Source of the DNA: Sphingomonadales bacterium
GTDB taxonomy: Bacteria; Pseudomonadota; Alphaproteobacteria; Sphingomonadales; Sphingomonadaceae
Assembly (NCBI GenBank): GCA_004292705.1
Contig: RDXA01000204.1
Span: forward strand, 1 to 5,464
Direction: 5' to 3'
Length of the DNA stretch: 5,464 bases
The translations under genes and the position numbers were made by a program. Under the pieces are notes generated by a model, which ran no database searches, had not been told where the DNA came from, and saw only the letters and a program-made list of their open reading frames with translations. This document shows, in pieces, positions 1-5,464 of this stretch (its first letter is position 1; every line of letters begins with the position of its first letter).

Positions 1-1
1 A

Positions 2-925
2 GCCTTCGATTACGCCGATCCGGGCTCGGATTTCGACTTCTTGCCCGTGCCAGCGCTGAGCAGCTTCAACACCAACCGCTACGAGACGCTGGCGGCCTAT
101 GTGCAGGACCAACTGACCATCGCAGGCCGAGTGCATGTGCTCGCCTCACTGCGATATTCGCGGCTTGGGCTGACCGAATTCGTCGGCGGGACGAATGACG
201 AGGTCTACCACGAATGGGACCCGCGCCTCGGTGTGACCTTCGATGTCACCGAAGGCGTCAGCCTGTTCGCGGGCTATGCCACCGGATCGCGCCTGTCGAT
301 CTTCTTCAACGGCACCACCAGCCCTGTGCCCGAGCGGTCGGAGAGCTGGGAAGGCGGGGTCAAGTTCGCACTCGCCGACACCGGTCTGTCGGGTACGCTG
401 GCGGCCTTCCGGCTCGACCGCACCAATGTGCCGACCCCCGATCCGGGCACCTTCTTCACCTCGATCCAGACCGGCGCGCAGCGCAGCGAGGGGATCGAGG
501 CGGATGTGATCTACGAACCCTCGCCGGCCTTCTCGCTGCTGGCGAGCTATGGCTACAGCGATGCTCGCGTCACCGCCGATACGGTGATCCCTGTCGGCAG
601 CCGCTTGCCGCGCGTGCCCGACCACCGCGGGCGGATCGCGGCGCGCTATCGCTTCCTCGATGGGTCGATGGAGGGGCTTGAGCTGGGCGCAGGAGTCACC
701 GCCGCCAGCGACAGCGTGATCGCACTGCCCAATGGCGCGGAGGTCGATGGCTATGTCGTCGCCGATGCGCAGACGAGCTACACCATCGGCGGCATCCGCA
801 TCGGCCTCAGGGTCGATAACCTGTTCGGAGCGGATTACTTCGTGCCCTACCAGTATTTCGCGCAGGACGTGGTGCGTCCGGGCAACCCGCGCTCGGCCTT
901 TGTCACGCTCGGCTTCGGATTTTGA
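2..925 (+). CDS. TonB-dependent siderophore-type outer-membrane receptor, C-terminal part (5' end outside window)
   Basis: The reading frame is open from base 2 to the TGA at 923-925, giving 307 visible residues with no start, so the gene begins upstream. The visible part is the C-terminal half of the 22-strand beta-barrel; the N-terminal plug and TonB box are not in the window. Landmarks are the AYVQDQ strand near residue 32, DPRLGVTFDV near 73, an ERSESWEGGVKF strand near 112 and the QTGAQRSEGIEAD strand near 156, all typical of FhuA-like siderophore receptors. VDNLFGADYF lies near the end. The protein ends in Phe within GFGF, the usual outer-membrane barrel signal recognised by the BAM complex. 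Such receptors import ferric siderophores or other scarce ligands using TonB-ExbBD energy. The ligand cannot be told from this fragment. The gene is followed 14 bp later by an exported DJ-1/PfpI-like enzyme, probably in the same transcript. The family call is firm; the siderophore subtype is likely. Confidence 0.9.
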   Translation, partial: AFDYADPGSDFDFLPVPALSSFNTNRYETLAAYVQDQLTIAGRVHVLASLRYSRLGLTEFVGGTNDEVYHEWDPRLGVTFDVTEGVSLFAGYATGSRLSIFFNGTTSPVPERSESWEGGVKFALADTGLSGTLAAFRLDRTNVPTPDPGTFFTSIQTGAQRSEGIEADVIYEPSPAFSLLASYGYSDARVTADTVIPVGSRLPRVPDHRGRIAARYRFLDGSMEGLELGAGVTAASDSVIALPNGAEVDGYVVADAQTSYTIGGIRIGLRVDNLFGADYFVPYQYFAQDVVRPGNPRSAFVTLGFGF

Positions 926-926
926 G

Positions 927-931
927 AGGAG
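927..931 (+). promoter_or_regulatory. Ribosome binding site of the DJ-1/PfpI-like gene
   Basis: An AGGAG motif lies 8 bases before the ATG at 940. It decides the start. A TTG at 922 in the same frame would add six residues, but it overlaps the receptor stop codon, sits upstream of this motif and would push the twin-arginine pair away from the N-terminus. The site lies immediately after the receptor stop, so translational coupling is possible. Confidence 0.75.
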
Positions 932-939
932 AAACGACA

Positions 940-1731
940 ATGACCCTTGATAGACGCGCCCTGCTGGGCGGCATGACGGGGGCGGCGCTGCTCGCCCCCT
1001 ATTTCGCACTCGAAAAGGCGATGGCGCAGACAGCGGGGAGCCACACAAACCACCCCCCTGCCGCTGGGTCACCCATGCTGCTCTACCCCGGCTTCACCGC
1101 ATTGGATCTGGTCGGGCCGCATTACTTCTTTGCCTGCCTGTTCGGCGCGAAGGTGCATCTGGTTACGACGCAGTCCGACCTTGCTCCGGTTGCCTCCGAC
1201 CTCGGCCTTGCGATCTCGCCCACGGTGACGCTTGACAACACCCCCGCCGATCTCGACGTGCTGTTCTTCCCGGGCGGCACGCAGGGCACGATGGACGTGA
1301 TGCGCTCCGATCGGACGATGGCCTGGGTTAAGGACCATGCGTCGCGTGCCAAGCACATCACCAGCGTGTGCACGGGCTCGATGATTCTCGGCAAAGCCGG
1401 GCTCCTGAAGGGCAAGCGCGCCACCTCGCACTGGGCGACCTTCCCGGTGCTGGAAGATTTCGGCGCAATCCCAACCAACCAGCGGGTGGTGAAAGATGGC
1501 AATATCCTGACCGGCGCGGGCGTCTCCGCCGGGCTCGATTTCGCCATCGCCCTGACCGAGCAACTGCGCGGCCGCGACTATGCCGAGGCGCTGGTGCTGC
1601 AGGCCGAATACGCACCCGAGCCGCCGATTGTCGCCGGTTCCATGGCGGCTGCCTCCGCTCCAGTCGGCAACATGATGGGCCAAATGTTTGCGCCAGTTGC
1701 CGATCAGTTCCGGGCACTGGCGAAGAGCTAA
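940..1731 (+). CDS. Tat-exported DJ-1/PfpI family protein, isonitrile hydratase-like
   Basis: The product is 263 residues. Residues 1-29 look like a twin-arginine signal: DRRALLGG with R5-R6, a hydrophobic stretch, then AMA before a likely cleavage at A29/Q30. Export to the periplasm is therefore likely. The mature part has the DJ-1/PfpI (class I glutamine amidotransferase-like) fold pattern: LLYPGFTALDLVGP at 47-60, LFFPGGTQG at 108-116, and the nucleophile elbow SVCTGS with C144. GLLKGKRATSHW follows at 154-165, and a VSAGLDF segment and an EYAPEPP tail come near the end. In cyclohexyl isocyanide hydratases the active site is an Asp near the first strand plus a Cys-Thr pair. Here D56 and C144-T145 match in motif and spacing. 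Isonitrile hydratases turn isonitriles into N-substituted formamides, but they are normally cytoplasmic and lack a leader of about 40 residues. The substrate here is unknown, and other DJ-1 activities (glyoxalase-like, redox sensing) remain possible. The protein lacks the AraC-type DNA-binding domain of GlxA-like regulators. It sits 14 bp after the receptor gene. Confidence 0.85.
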   Translation: MTLDRRALLGGMTGAALLAPYFALEKAMAQTAGSHTNHPPAAGSPMLLYPGFTALDLVGPHYFFACLFGAKVHLVTTQSDLAPVASDLGLAISPTVTLDNTPADLDVLFFPGGTQGTMDVMRSDRTMAWVKDHASRAKHITSVCTGSMILGKAGLLKGKRATSHWATFPVLEDFGAIPTNQRVVKDGNILTGAGVSAGLDFAIALTEQLRGRDYAEALVLQAEYAPEPPIVAGSMAAASAPVGNMMGQMFAPVADQFRALAKS

Positions 1732-1745
1732 CTGCCTTGTCACGA

Positions 1746-1775
1746 GGGCCGGGCTGCGATCAATCCGCCCGGCCC
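1746..1775 (+). terminator. GC-rich hairpin after the DJ-1-like gene, candidate terminator
   Basis: A perfect 9-bp stem (GGGCCGGGC at 1746-1754 with GCCCGGCCC at 1767-1775) encloses a 12-base loop and starts 14 bases after the TAA. No T-run follows, so it is not a classical intrinsic terminator. It may still halt transcription or protect the 3' end of the receptor/DJ-1 transcript. Confidence 0.5.
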
Positions 1776-1956
1776 ATTCGACGAGGCGGGAAGTCGCCAC
1801 TCAGGTCTCCACCAAGGTGCGGCGATGAGGGGGAGCCCGGCGCGATCCCGAAAGTGGCGGGGCGGCTTCTGGCGAAACCAGGCATTCAAGCTCGCGACCG
1901 GGAGTGACCGGCTCTGGGTCGATAGATTGCACAGCTTAGTGACCGCAATTGGGGAA

Positions 1957-2011
1957 ACCGAGCCGGTTCGGTGCGGAGCAGTGAATACACCGCCGGTTCG
2001 GCTTTGCCGGC
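1957..2011. repeat. GCCGGTTCGG direct repeat with two small hairpins
   Basis: GCCGGTTCGG occurs at 1962-1971 and again at 1992-2001, exactly 30 bases apart. The first copy lies in an imperfect palindrome (ACCGA at 1957-1961 with TCGGT at 1968-1972). The second begins a hairpin (GCCGG at 1992-1996 with CCGGC at 2007-2011). The core CCGGTTCGG also appears inverted at 2572-2580. No function is known to me. Confidence 0.4.
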
Positions 2012-2460
2012 TGTCTGAAACAAATACAAATCCGATGTTCAGCCGCGTTTGCGTGCAGGTTCGTGGTTCCTGAATGCGTTCCAAAAATCGGTTTGAATGC
2101 AGCAGAAAGCTCGCCGATGCGGACGCTTTGAGCTCGAAGATAGCAATCCCATTGCAGCGCGCCGGGATCAGTTTTCAATGATGGCTATTTGGTCCCCAAT
2201 CGCGAACAAAACATGGCCACGCTAACGAGACATGTTGCCGATTTGCACGGAAGATTGATCGCTCGAATGCCGCACTTTTGCGCGAAATCCGCGCGTATTC
2301 AACGCCATGACGTGATAGCCAAAGAAGCTGAATGGCTGGATCGACGCACGCAGTTTGAAACCGGCTTGACCGGCACACCCTACGCGACAGGTCGAAGTGA
2401 TATCTTTATGATTTTAAAGCTGAAAACAGCAAGAAATGGATGTGGCAGCTTCTCAATCAA

Positions 2461-2575
2461 ATCCGACTTGCCAATCGGATCCGATGAACTGGACGCCAAA
2501 TCGCTGAAAAAACGTCACAAGTCGATCGAGGTTGGCTATCCGAATCTGATTGACGATTCCCAAGGTCGAATCCGA
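2461..2575. repeat. Cluster of ATCCGA motifs including a 12-bp palindrome
   Basis: ATCCGA occurs at 2461-2466, 2479-2484, 2538-2543 and 2570-2575. The inverse TCGGAT lies at 2475-2480. Overlapping copies form the perfect palindrome ATCGGATCCGAT at 2474-2485. The first copy can also pair with 2475-2480 as a 6-bp stem. It could be a protein-binding site or chance in a low-constraint stretch; no downstream gene is obvious on either strand. Confidence 0.35.
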
Positions 2576-2742
2576 ACCGGACTGTCCCAAGTTTTCCACA
2601 TGCATCCAGCAAATTTGGGGTGTCGGTTGGGGGCCAATGAAATTTGAATGGCCGAAATTACGTTTTTATCTCAATGTATAAAGTCACCTTTTGGCTTCCC
2701 GCTACCCGCTCCACTTCCCCTCAGATAGCTGGAAAGCGTCAG

Positions 2743-2761
2743 AAAACTGCTGCGATGCAGC
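2743..2761 (-). terminator. Weak hairpin plus T-run after mrpG, candidate operon terminator
   Basis: On the minus strand, about 20 bases past the mrpG stop, GCTGC (2761-2757) pairs with GCAGC (2753-2749) around a 3-base loop. AG and then TTTT (2746-2743) follow. The stem is short, so termination would be modest. A second weak 5-bp stem (AGCGT 2759-2763 with ACGCT 2775-2779, then a T-run at 2780-2783) reads on the plus strand, so the site could be mildly bidirectional. Confidence 0.35.
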
Positions 2762-2781
2762 GTCTTTGCTGGCCACGCTTT

Positions 2782-3204
2782 TTAATCCCCTGCGAAATCT
2801 CCAGGAGTGCCTTCGTGGGGCGCTTGGTGCGTGGCCCAATCGTTGCCGCCGGGCAGTGAGGGGACCCGGCCGGCGGAGCTGCCGCTTTCGCTTGCTTCGC
2901 CGTGCCGCAGGCGGTGCAGGTGAACTTTGGCGATCATGTTGGCCGAGATCGGCGCCGTGACGAACAGGAAGACCGAGATCAGCAGTTCGTGGGTCGTCCA
3001 CACACCTTCCACCAGTTGGAACCACAGAAACGATCCCACCAGCATTGCGCCAAGCCCCAGCGTGCTTGCCTTGGTCGGGCCATGGAGCCGCTCCATCAGC
3101 GAAGGCAGACGCACCAGGCCCCAACTGCCGACCAGTGCAAAGCCGCCGCCGAGCACGATCACGGCGCTGACCAGCCATTCGGCGAGAGACACGTCGGCGC
3201 TCAT
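2782..3204 (-). CDS. mrpG: Mrp-type Na+(K+)/H+ antiporter subunit G
   Basis: The product is a 140-residue inner-membrane protein of the MrpG/MnhG/PhaG family. Three membrane segments are visible: about 9-30, 50-66 and 74-92. The family signature GLVRLPSLMERLHGPTKAST spans 29-48, and HELLISVFLFVTAPISANMI follows at 72-91. Family members are usually about 100-130 residues. The core here ends near residue 100, and residues 101-140 form a hydrophilic Ser/Gly/Pro-rich tail with no recognised motif. MrpG is a small subunit required for assembly and activity of the multisubunit antiporter that exchanges cytoplasmic Na+ or K+ for external H+. The ATG overlaps the end of mrpF by four bases (ATGA at 3204-3201), and a GGGGGGA purine run upstream can serve as ribosome binding site. 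It is the last gene of the visible operon. Confidence 0.92.
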   Translation of the reverse strand: MSADVSLAEWLVSAVIVLGGGFALVGSWGLVRLPSLMERLHGPTKASTLGLGAMLVGSFLWFQLVEGVWTTHELLISVFLFVTAPISANMIAKVHLHRLRHGEASESGSSAGRVPSLPGGNDWATHQAPHEGTPGDFAGD

Positions 3205-3470
3205 TCGATGATGTCCCCCCTGAGCAGGAATTTCGCATAGGCGACCGTTCCGACGAAGCCGACCATGGCCAAAAGCAGCGCGGCTTCGAACGCCGTGCCA
3301 CTGCCAGTCGCGATCCCTGCCAGGACGATGATCCCGATCACGTTGATCACCATCGTATCGAGCGCAAGGATGCGGTCAGCCACGCCCGGCCCCTTGAACA
3401 GGCGCCACAGGTTCATCGCCAGGCCGAAGCCGAGGGCTGCAAAACCGAAGGTGAGCGCATAGGCGATCAT
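3201..3470 (-). CDS. mrpF: Mrp-type Na+(K+)/H+ antiporter subunit F
   Basis: The product is an 89-residue protein of normal family length with three membrane segments: roughly 2-20, 38-56 and 61-83. The MrpF signature is clear: KGPGVADRILALDTM at 26-40, including the conserved D32-R33 and D38, then MVGFVGTVAYAKFLLRGDIIE at the C-terminus. In the Mrp complex, F is a small membrane subunit needed for a functional antiporter; related proteins have also been linked to bile-salt or ion efflux. The start overlaps the end of mrpE by four bases (ATGA at 3470-3467), with GAAGGG about ten bases upstream as ribosome binding site. The coupling implies made-to-ratio production with its neighbours. Confidence 0.94.
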   Translation of the reverse strand: MIAYALTFGFAALGFGLAMNLWRLFKGPGVADRILALDTMVINVIGIIVLAGIATGSGTAFEAALLLAMVGFVGTVAYAKFLLRGDIIE

Positions 3471-3952
3471 GCAAAAATGCCCTTCAGCCGGGCCTCATAC
3501 CGCGACTTGACCTTGGCGATCTCGGTTGCCGGATCGGGCGCATGGAGCGCGTGGACCAGCAGGAACTTCCCGCAAGCCGAGACATCGGTCGAAACCGTAC
3601 CCGGGGTCAGGCTGATCGTCCCGGCGAACACCGTGATCACCTCGGGGCTGGTCAACTCGAGCGGAATTGTGAGCCATGCGGGCTTGAGATCACGGTTCGG
3701 CTTGAACAGGATGATCGCGGCGACCTGAAAATTGGCGACCACGATATCGCCCAGCACCACCGCGAGATAGGCGATGGCAGGCAGGAAGCGCACCCGCGGT
3801 CGTCCGGGCCACCATGGTGCGGTAAACATCGGCACCAGAACACCGACAAGCAGCCCCAGAAAGAGCGTGCCGAAGGTGAGGTCGTTGACCATCACCACCC
3901 ACATCACCACCAGCAGGACGGAAAGGCCCGGATGCGGCAAGAGACGGTTCAT
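3467..3952 (-). CDS. mrpE: Mrp-type Na+(K+)/H+ antiporter subunit E
   Basis: The product is 161 residues, typical of MrpE/MnhE/PhaE. The N-terminal half is membrane-embedded (about 10-44 as one or two segments, then 57-83). The C-terminal half is cytoplasmic and carries the family signature TISLTPGTVSTDVS at 112-125, followed by FLLVHALHAPD with H134. MrpE is not one of the proton-pumping-like subunits but is needed for full antiport activity and complex assembly. Its start codon overlaps the mrpD stop by four bases (ATGA at 3952-3949), and a GAGGG purine run lies a little over ten bases upstream. The order D-E-F-G matches Mrp operons in Proteobacteria. Confidence 0.94.
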   Translation of the reverse strand: MNRLLPHPGLSVLLVVMWVVMVNDLTFGTLFLGLLVGVLVPMFTAPWWPGRPRVRFLPAIAYLAVVLGDIVVANFQVAAIILFKPNRDLKPAWLTIPLELTSPEVITVFAGTISLTPGTVSTDVSACGKFLLVHALHAPDPATEIAKVKSRYEARLKGIFA

Positions 3953-5397
3953 CGCGCCGCACCCTCTGTCAGCACGGCGCGGGCGCTCTGCGCGGGGTCA
4001 AGCACCTGTGCCGCCGCCGCATTGGCATAGCCGCTCGCCCCGCCTGCCCCCGCCGACAATGCGGCAAGCAGCGCGAGAGCCAGCAGCGGTGCGGCAAAAT
4101 CGGCCCGGCGCACATGGGCTGGGGGCACGTCGCTGTCGATCGACTTCCAGAACACCGCACTCCCGACCCGTGCAAAGCCGATCACGCCGATGAAAGTGGT
4201 GCCGAGAATGACGCCCCAGGCCCAGCCCCAGTCCGGCAGGGCAGCGACCGACTTGAGGATCATAAGCTTGCCGATGAAGCCGGAAAGCGGGGGGAGCCCG
4301 GTTGCGGCGATGGCCGCCGCCATGAAGATCAGTGCCGCACCGCCGCGCCCCGCGAAGGCCGGGCCGGGGCTGGCGCTGTCGCCAAAAGCCCCGCGCTGCC
4401 GCGCCGCCGCGTCTGCCACCAAGAACAGCGCAGCCGCGGCCAGTGTCGAGTGAACGAGATAGTAAAGCGCCGCGCCGAGGCTCTCTGGCGTCCAGCCTGC
4501 GACCGCGATCAGCAGAGTGCCGGTTGATCCGATCACCGCATAGGCGGCCTGTTCGGACAGGCTGCGCGCAACAAACACGCCGGAAAAGCCGATCACGGCG
4601 CTCACCATCGCGGCTGGGAGCAGAAAAGGCTCAGGCACCCAAGCTGCTGCGCCCGCGCCTTCGCCAAAAACCTGCGGCACCACCCGGATGATGGAATAGA
4701 CGCCGACCTTGGTCATGATCGCAAACAGCGCCGCAACCGCCGGGGTCGAGACTGCGTAAGTGCGGGCCAGCCACAGGTGCAGCGGCGCGACCGCCGCCTT
4801 GAGCGCGAAGACACTCACCAGCAGCAGCCCGGCGATCCGCAGCAGGCCCTGATCTTCGGGCGCGACCTCGGCCACACGCTGGCCCATATCGGCCATGTTT
4901 AGCGTGCCAGTCAGCGCATAAAGCATCCCCAGCGCGATCAGGAACACGGACGAGCCAACCAGGTTGACCACCACATATTGCACCCCGGCCTTCAGCCGCG
5001 CAGACCCCTGCCCGTGCAGCATCAGCCCGTAAGACGCGATCAGCAGCACCTCGAAGAACACGAAGAGGTTGAACAGGTCACCCGTCAGAAAGGCACCGTT
5101 CAAGCCCATCAGCTGGAACTGGAACAGCGGGTGGAAGTGCCAGCCCTTGCGATCAGCGCGGGTGACGACCGCGTGCAGCAGCGCGATCAGTGCCAGACAA
5201 GCTGTCAGCACCAGCATCAGCGCCGCCAGCCGATCCGCCACCAGCACGATCCCGAACGGCGCAGGCCAGTCGCCCACGGCATAGGCGAAGATCGCACCCT
5301 CGGCGGTCTGCATCATCAGCGCCACAGCGCACAGCAGCAGCGCGAGGCACGACACCAACGAAATCGCGATACCCAGTCTGCGCCGCCGCCGCATCAC
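3949..5397 (-). CDS. mrpD: Mrp-type Na+(K+)/H+ antiporter subunit D (start uncertain)
   Basis: The product is 482 residues from the GTG at 5397 (an ATG follows directly). It is a polytopic membrane protein of the NADH dehydrogenase ND2/4/5-like family, specifically MrpD/MnhD/PhaD. Conserved ion-path residues are in place: E116 in LFVFFEVLLIASYGL, K200 in FALKAAVAPLHLWL with H207, K230 in MTKVGVYSIIRV, H316 in YYLVHSTLAAAALFL, and GLPPLSGFIGK with K377. With MrpA it forms the proton-translocating part of the antiporter, using the H+ gradient to expel Na+ or K+ for pH and salt tolerance. The start is doubtful. The chosen start leaves only a short Arg-rich N-terminus, while an in-frame hydrophobic stretch (SLVALAAPFALLVM, the usual first membrane segment) lies just upstream. 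That stretch has no ATG, GTG or TTG before the in-frame TGA at 5454-5452. A TTG at 5455 overlaps that TGA but is in another frame. The subunit identity is certain; the N-terminus is not. Confidence 0.92.
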   Translation of the reverse strand: MMRRRRRLGIAISLVSCLALLLCAVALMMQTAEGAIFAYAVGDWPAPFGIVLVADRLAALMLVLTACLALIALLHAVVTRADRKGWHFHPLFQFQLMGLNGAFLTGDLFNLFVFFEVLLIASYGLMLHGQGSARLKAGVQYVVVNLVGSSVFLIALGMLYALTGTLNMADMGQRVAEVAPEDQGLLRIAGLLLVSVFALKAAVAPLHLWLARTYAVSTPAVAALFAIMTKVGVYSIIRVVPQVFGEGAGAAAWVPEPFLLPAAMVSAVIGFSGVFVARSLSEQAAYAVIGSTGTLLIAVAGWTPESLGAALYYLVHSTLAAAALFLVADAAARQRGAFGDSASPGPAFAGRGGAALIFMAAAIAATGLPPLSGFIGKLMILKSVAALPDWGWAWGVILGTTFIGVIGFARVGSAVFWKSIDSDVPPAHVRRADFAAPLLALALLAALSAGAGGASGYANAAAAQVLDPAQSARAVLTEGAAR

Positions 5398-5464
5398 CAG
5401 CAGCGCGAAAGGCGCGGCAAGGGCAACCAGCGATTGCCGATCCCGGCGCGCTCAAGCCGCTCGG

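Larger units (their letters stand above)
1776..2742. other. Gene-poor stretch with lowered G/C, no convincing gene
   Basis: Nearly 1 kb separates the two converging gene groups. The first 150 bases are still G/C-rich. From about 1930 to 2700 the DNA becomes much richer in A/T; for example 2401-2460 has 20 G/C of 60 bases. Short ORFs exist on both strands: plus-strand 2189-2647 and 1825-2073, and minus-strand 2084-1740, 2178-1936 and 2378-2175. None has a good ribosome binding site, a recognisable domain or host-like codon use. The longest, read from the ATG at 2213, has G/C at third position in 16 of its first 30 codons, against 24 of 30 in the DJ-1-like gene. The stretch contains short repeats, small hairpins and one 12-bp palindrome, listed separately. 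No tRNA, IS ends or integrase was seen. It is probably noncoding or a decayed insertion. Confidence 0.6.

Noticed and set aside
146..1072. 308-codon minus-strand ORF opposite the receptor and the start of the DJ-1-like gene
   Set aside because: It is a shadow of G/C-rich coding DNA. The opposite strand has a clear receptor signature, and this product is low-complexity and Arg/Ala/Gly-rich with no domain.
1069..1800. 243-codon minus-strand ORF opposite the DJ-1-like gene
   Set aside because: It is antisense to a gene with a full conserved active site; its His/Arg/Gly-rich product matches no family I know.
1740..2084. 114-codon minus-strand ORF after the DJ-1-like gene
   Set aside because: It is Arg/Pro-rich with no domain, runs through the candidate terminator hairpin, and crosses a clear change in base composition without interruption, as chance frames do.
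2189..2647. 152-codon plus-strand ORF (TTG start, ATG at 2213)
   Set aside because: No ribosome binding site before either start, third-position G/C near 50% instead of about 80%, and no recognisable domain. It lies in the A/T-rich island, where open frames arise by chance.
2644..2682. Possible promoter (TTGAAT at 2644 and TATAAA at 2677)
   Set aside because: The boxes are about 27 bases apart, too far for a sigma-70 promoter, and no plus-strand gene follows.
3542..4030. 162-codon plus-strand ORF opposite mrpE
   Set aside because: It is antisense to mrpE, which has the full family signature; the His- and Gln-rich product is a frame shadow.
5153..5455. 100-codon minus-strand ORF from the TTG at 5455, overlapping the start of mrpD
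   Set aside because: Beyond the first residues it is an out-of-frame reading of mrpD. Its start may matter for the mrpD frameshift question, but it is not a separate gene.

Overview
The window looks like a high-GC alphaproteobacterial chromosome, probably from a sphingomonad-type organism (Erythrobacter, Novosphingobium, Sphingopyxis or a relative). That placement is an inference from three things: strong G/C preference at third codon positions, a TonB-dependent siderophore-type receptor, and a proteobacterial Mrp antiporter operon. No rRNA, tRNA, CRISPR array or recognisable mobile-element gene was found.

Left part (1-1775, plus strand): the 3' part of a TonB-dependent outer-membrane receptor is followed 14 bp later by a Tat-exported DJ-1/PfpI-superfamily protein. 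The second protein resembles isonitrile (cyclohexyl isocyanide) hydratases and keeps the Asp and Cys-Thr active-site residues. The two genes appear to be one transcription unit, closed by a GC-rich hairpin just after the second stop codon. Together they suggest an uptake system: the receptor brings a ligand into the periplasm, and the exported enzyme may act on that ligand or on something carried with it.

Middle (about 1776-2742): nearly 1 kb with no convincing gene. It is clearly poorer in G/C than its flanks in the part from about 1930 to 2700. It holds small repeats, a 12-bp palindrome and several short ORFs whose codon use does not match the neighbouring genes. I read it as noncoding or degenerate DNA between two converging units.

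Right part (2782-5397, minus strand): four genes of a multisubunit Mrp/Mnh/Pha-type Na+(K+)/H+ antiporter in the order D-E-F-G. Each junction is a 4-base ATGA overlap, which implies tight translational coupling. The remaining subunits (A or an A/B fusion, and C) should lie to the right of the window. The N-terminus of subunit D is problematic: its first membrane segment is encoded upstream of the first usable start codon in that frame. This suggests an unusual start, a frameshift or a sequence error.
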